A stretch of 8,991 nucleotides of DNA from an uncultured Ruminococcus sp. (GTDB taxonomy: Bacteria; Bacillota; Clostridia; Oscillospirales; CAG-382). The stretch lies in assembly GCA_902783535.1 (NCBI GenBank), contig CACZRJ010000183.1, positions 1-8,991 on the forward strand, given 5' to 3'. The number at the start of each line of letters is the position of its first letter. The stretch's first letter is position 1. Below are positions 6,653 through 8,991 of this stretch, piece by piece. The notes under the pieces were generated by a model. That model was not told the origin of the DNA. It did not search any database and saw only the letters and a list, made by a program, of their open reading frames with translations. The position numbers were made by a program, and so were the translations under genes.

Positions 6653-6681
6653 TTGACAGTGCCGTACATTTTCGGTACAAT
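6653..6681 (+). promoter_or_regulatory. Promoter of the polysaccharide kinase pair
   Basis: A perfect TTGACA (6653-6658) and TACAAT (6676-6681) are 17 bases apart, a near-consensus sigma-A promoter. Transcription would start near 6688. The spacer contains GTAC-N7-GTAC (6664-6678), which overlaps the -10 box and could be incidental. Confidence 0.88.
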
Positions 6682-6687
6682 ATTCCG

Positions 6688-6719
6688 TGGTGTATTTCGC
6701 GCATGCGCGAACAACACCA
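6688..6719 (+). repeat. 32-base inverted repeat with a perfect 16-base palindrome at the predicted +1
   Basis: TGGTGT (6688-6693) pairs with ACACCA (6714-6719). A 2-by-2 mismatch follows, then the perfect palindrome TTCGCGCATGCGCGAA (6696-6711). The element begins about where transcription should start and is not followed by a T-run, so it is not an ordinary terminator. It may be a repressor operator in DNA form or a protective 5' hairpin in the RNA. Confidence 0.8.
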
Positions 6720-6756
6720 TATTTGATTCGAATTCTTTGGAACGAGGTGGAACGAA

Positions 6757-7617
6757 TTGAACAATCAGGACAACAACATGAGGAGACAGAACCCGAATTC
6801 CATCCGGGATGAAAACGGGGAGCTCACCATCGACATCTGGGCGGTCGCACGGTCTGTATTGAGCAGATGGTGGCTGATCCTGATGGTCGGCGTCGCGCTC
6901 GCGGCCATCACTTTCGTGATCTTCCAGGCCGTCCACGTCGACACCTACACTGCGGAAGGAAACATTTATCTCGTTTCCAAGGGCACGGACAACCAGGGAC
7001 AGCAGGGAATGCAGGTCTCGGACGCCGTTGCCGCCGACAGATTCATGAACGACTATCTTGAGATCATGCAGGACCAGTCCAACTTCCGCGCCGCGCTGGC
7101 CCGCGTCGAAGAGGAGATGCTGGACACTTATCAGAACAAGGAAAGCCTGTCGGAAGAGCAGCTGGCGCAGCTGAAAAAGCAGATCGCCGATCAGGTCGGT
7201 ACGCTGACCGTCGAAGGACTGCAGAAGGCGGCGAAAGTCTGGAACAACAACGGCACGCACTTCATCTGGGTGTCCGTCACGTCCGTCAACGACAAGTTGT
7301 CCTATGCCGCTACGAGAGCTGTTCTCAACAGCTCCGTCGACCGCCTGAGAGGCTTCTACGGCGTCGAACAGGTCGATGTGACGAAAGTCCCCGACTGGCC
7401 GCTGAAGAAGGATGCCTCCGGACTGATCAAATATACGTTGATCGCCGGACTCGCAGGCATGCTGATCGTTATCGCCATCCTCGCGTTCCTGTATATCAAA
7501 GACGATAAAGTCAACACGTCCGACGACGTTGAGCAGTATCTCGGACTGACCGTTCTGGCGATGATCCCGGTCTACGACCCGGACGACGCCGCTTCGGACG
7601 GCACGCAGCACAGATAG
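6757..7617 (+). CDS. Chain-length determinant / tyrosine kinase activator protein (Wzz domain, CpsC/YveK type)
   Basis: In characterised Firmicutes systems such a membrane protein pairs with a cytoplasmic BY-kinase, activates it, and helps control capsule or exopolysaccharide chain length. I take the TTG at 6757 as start because GAGGTGG (6744-6750) lies 6 bases upstream, giving 286 residues; ATG at 6778 with AGGA 7 bases before it is an alternative, 7 residues shorter. The N-terminal Wzz region contains ELTIDIWAVARSVLSRWW, followed by membrane helix one (about 38-58). An extracellular part spans 59-222 with a helical Glu/Gln/Lys-rich stretch at 110-147. The Pro-containing VPDWPLKKD (211-219) precedes helix two (about 224-247). 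The cytoplasmic tail has the typical NTSDDVEQYLGLTVLAMIP (253-271), expected to touch the kinase. The kinase gene begins 13 bases later. The family is firm; the polysaccharide is unknown. Confidence 0.9.
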   Translation: MNNQDNNMRRQNPNSIRDENGELTIDIWAVARSVLSRWWLILMVGVALAAITFVIFQAVHVDTYTAEGNIYLVSKGTDNQGQQGMQVSDAVAADRFMNDYLEIMQDQSNFRAALARVEEEMLDTYQNKESLSEEQLAQLKKQIADQVGTLTVEGLQKAAKVWNNNGTHFIWVSVTSVNDKLSYAATRAVLNSSVDRLRGFYGVEQVDVTKVPDWPLKKDASGLIKYTLIAGLAGMLIVIAILAFLYIKDDKVNTSDDVEQYLGLTVLAMIPVYDPDDAASDGTQHR

Positions 7618-7630
7618 GGAGGGGACGGAA

Positions 7631-8578
7631 ATGAGCAAAGTTACGCTTTCCATTCAGAGCAGCACCGATTACAACGTTGCCGAATCGTTCAAGACGCTTC
7701 GCGCGAACATCCAGTTCTGCGGTCCGAAATATAAGGTCATCATGTTCACCAGCTGCATGCCGAACGACGGTAAATCCACCATCTCGTTCGAAGTCGCGAA
7801 CTCTTTCGCGATGGACGGCAAAAAAGTCCTGCTGCTGGACTGCGACCTGAGAAAATCCGTTCTTCAGCGCAGGGTGACCAATTCCTACGACATGCCCGGC
7901 ACGACGGAGATCCTGTCCGGACAGCGGAATCTGAGAGACTGCATCTGCAATACGCAGTATCAGAACCTCGACATCATGTTCTCCGGCGCGATGGCGCCGA
8001 ACCCCGCGGAACTGCTGAACTCCGACCAGTTTGCCATTCTCGTGGAAGACGCGAGAGAACTGTATGACCTCGTCATCATCGACTCTCCGCCGCTCGGCGC
8101 CGTCATCGACGCGGCCGTCATCGCGAAGCAGTGCGACGGCGCGATCCTGATCATCAGCGCGAATACGATCAGCCGCTCGTTCGCGCACGGCGTCGTGGAG
8201 CAGCTCCGCCGCAGCGAATGTCCTGTGATGGGCGTCGTCCTGAACCGCGTTGAGATCCATTCCGGCAAATACGGCTCTTATTACAAATACGGCAAGTATT
8301 ATACGAAATACTACCGCTACGGCAGCGGATACGGCGGCGTGAACTACGGTTACGGAAACGAGTATACGAACGCAGGTCGCCCGCAGAAAAAGAAGAAGGC
8401 GAAGCAGAAGCTGAGCAGGGAACAGCGGATGATACAGCAGACCTACCAGCAGAACATGAACGGCGGCGGGCAGTACAATCCGTACGCGCAGCAGCCGAGA
8501 AACCAGCAGCCTCCGCAGCAGCCGCAGCAGCCGCAGCAGCGCCAGCGCATTTTCTACGACCAGGACCAGGACAACTGA
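7631..8578 (+). CDS. BY-kinase (CpsD/CapB/YwqD-type tyrosine-protein kinase) with long C-terminal tail
   Basis: This 315-residue cytoplasmic ATP-dependent kinase should autophosphorylate on C-terminal tyrosines and, with the membrane protein encoded just before it, control polysaccharide assembly. The ATG at 7631 has a GGGAGGGG ribosome site (7617-7624). Motifs in order: YNVAESFKTLRANIQF (14-29), Walker A in TSCMPNDGKST (40-50, Lys48), Walker A' VLLLDCDLRK (66-75), and Walker B LVIIDSPP (147-154). The GVVLNRVE strand (201-208) closes the kinase domain. From 214 to 245 there are 13 tyrosines, the phosphorylation cluster. The protein then continues 70 residues with a lysine block (KKKKAKQK, 253-260) and a Gln/Pro/Asn-rich tail holding PQQ repeats. 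Typical CpsD proteins stop soon after the tyrosine cluster, near 230 residues. A bidirectional terminator follows, and no phosphatase or glycosyltransferase gene is beside it. Confidence 0.94.
   Translation: MSKVTLSIQSSTDYNVAESFKTLRANIQFCGPKYKVIMFTSCMPNDGKSTISFEVANSFAMDGKKVLLLDCDLRKSVLQRRVTNSYDMPGTTEILSGQRNLRDCICNTQYQNLDIMFSGAMAPNPAELLNSDQFAILVEDARELYDLVIIDSPPLGAVIDAAVIAKQCDGAILIISANTISRSFAHGVVEQLRRSECPVMGVVLNRVEIHSGKYGSYYKYGKYYTKYYRYGSGYGGVNYGYGNEYTNAGRPQKKKKAKQKLSREQRMIQQTYQQNMNGGGQYNPYAQQPRNQQPPQQPQQPQQRQRIFYDQDQDN
8513..8539 (+). repeat. Three perfect 9-base tandem repeats encoding Pro-Gln-Gln
   Basis: CCGCAGCAG occurs three times in perfect tandem, in frame with the kinase gene, encoding PQQPQQPQQ near its C-terminus. 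The identical units, unlike the diverged linker repeat at 1250-1309, suggest recent expansion and possible length variation between strains without a frameshift. Confidence 0.85.
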
Positions 8579-8608
8579 GGAAGCCTGTATTCCTGTTTCA
8601 CATTGACG

Positions 8609-8667
8609 AAAAAGACTGTCCGGAATCCCGATGATTTTCTTTCGGGATCCCGGACGGTTTCGTTTTT
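8609..8667. terminator. Bidirectional Rho-independent terminator between convergent genes
   Basis: GTCCGGAATCCCGA (8618-8631) pairs with TCGGGATCCCGGAC (8642-8655), 13 of 14 pairs, with a 10-base loop. On the plus strand TTTCGTTTTT follows (8658-8667). On the minus strand the complement of GAAAAAGACT (8608-8617) gives a T-run after the same stem. It can therefore stop both the kinase operon and the convergent gene ending at 8811. Confidence 0.88.
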
Positions 8668-8681
8668 CCGGAGATGAAGAA

Positions 8682-8719
8682 ACATGCTCCGCCCGTCGTT
8701 TGCAGACGGAGGAACATGT
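8682..8719. other. Imperfect inverted repeat in the convergent intergenic region
   Basis: ACATGCTCCGCCCGTC (8682-8697) and GACGGAGGAACATGT (8705-8719) can form a hairpin with a mismatch and a small bulge. It lies in the roughly 140-base gap between the bidirectional terminator and the minus-strand stop. Neither side has a convincing T-run, so I cannot assign it as a second terminator. Apart from this I see nothing in 8668-8810. Confidence 0.35.
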
Positions 8720-8810
8720 CTTTCTGTGATTGTCTCCAGTATTTTTGCAGATGCCGGACGCGTTTTCGGACCGCGGCAGCTTTCATTCCGTCGGACCGCA
8801 TCCCAGCGTG

Positions 8811-8991
8811 TCAGAACTCTTCGATCATCAGACGGCGGATCTTTTCGAGGACGGACGCCTCCAGTCCGCATTCTCTGATCAGGTATCCGGAAACCTTTTC
8901 TTGAAACGTGTTTCCTTCATATCCCTCGAGAATGTCGAGATACGCGGACTGGATGCTGGAGACCTGCCGCCAGCCGCCGATATTCCCGAAG
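8811..8991 (-). CDS. Unrecognised protein, C-terminal 59 residues only, runs off window
   Basis: On the minus strand an uninterrupted frame enters at the window edge and ends at a TGA (8813-8811). Its 59 visible residues run from FGNIGGWRQVSSIQSAYLDI to KIRRLMIEEF. Support for real coding comes from mostly G/C third codon positions, a balanced composition with Glu, Leu, Ile and Tyr in helical patterns, no stop to the window edge, and a bidirectional terminator placed to end its transcript. The fragment looks all-helical and soluble, with no membrane segment. I do not recognise the family. It converges on the polysaccharide kinase operon, which does not by itself imply a shared function. The start lies beyond position 8991. 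Confidence 0.7.
   Translation of the reverse strand, partial: FGNIGGWRQVSSIQSAYLDILEGYEGNTFQEKVSGYLIRECGLEASVLEKIRRLMIEEF

Noticed and set aside
6664..6678. GTAC-N7-GTAC symmetry in the kinase-pair promoter spacer as an operator
   Set aside because: The half-sites are only four bases and overlap the -10 box; this can easily arise by chance.
6580..8260. Minus-strand frames opposite the CpsC-like and kinase genes
   Set aside because: They are shadows of well-supported plus-strand genes and would cross the strong promoter and inverted repeat region.
8513..8539. CRISPR-like or mobile-element repeat
   Set aside because: The units are 9 bases, directly abutting and in frame with the kinase, so this is a coding tandem repeat.
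8674..8904. Short plus-strand frames after the kinase operon terminator
   Set aside because: They are Arg/Cys/Ser-rich, have no ribosome site, and overlap the minus-strand frame at 8811-8991, which has far better codon character.

Overview
The window looks like chromosomal DNA from a GC-rich, Gram-positive-type anaerobe. An uncultured member of the Clostridia (Oscillospiraceae-like) is my best guess. The evidence is strong AGGAGG-type ribosome sites, GC-rich third codon positions, a Firmicutes-style split sodium-pump decarboxylase, an AgrA/AgrC-type two-component pair and a CpsC/CpsD-type tyrosine kinase pair. The taxonomic guess is inference. I see no mobile element, RNA gene or CRISPR array.

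Layout: (1) 1-438 is the 3' part of a VanX/DdpX-like D-Ala-D-Ala dipeptidase gene, followed by a terminator. (2) 543-4293 is a self-contained operon (promoter, four genes, terminator) for a Na+-translocating decarboxylase, in the order gamma-like (OadG), free biotin carrier, beta (OadB), carboxyltransferase alpha (OadA without a biotin domain). Together these would decarboxylate oxaloacetate in the cytoplasm, carry the carboxyl group on biotin to the membrane subunit, and export Na+. (3) 4304-6637 has its own near-consensus promoter and encodes a LytTR response regulator overlapping a GHKL-type membrane sensor kinase. (4) 6653-8667 has a second near-consensus promoter, a transmembrane polysaccharide co-polymerase/kinase activator (CpsC/YveK type) and a soluble BY-kinase (CpsD/YwqD type) with an unusual long C-terminal tail, closed by a bidirectional terminator. 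(5) 8811-8991 is the 3' end of an unrecognised convergent gene on the minus strand.

Most of the window is conventional. The least explained parts are regulatory. The kinase-pair promoter carries two 6-bp direct repeats 21 bp apart abutting its -35 box, the geometry expected of a LytTR-regulator site, which suggests that the two-component system just upstream controls the kinase operon. A 32-nt inverted repeat containing a perfect 16-bp palindrome starts at the predicted +1 of the same promoter. The leaders of the other two operons can also fold into hairpins just before their ribosome sites. The tyrosine kinase tail (13 tyrosines within 32 residues, a lysine block, then PQQ repeats) and the absence of phosphatase or glycosyltransferase genes beside it are also worth attention.
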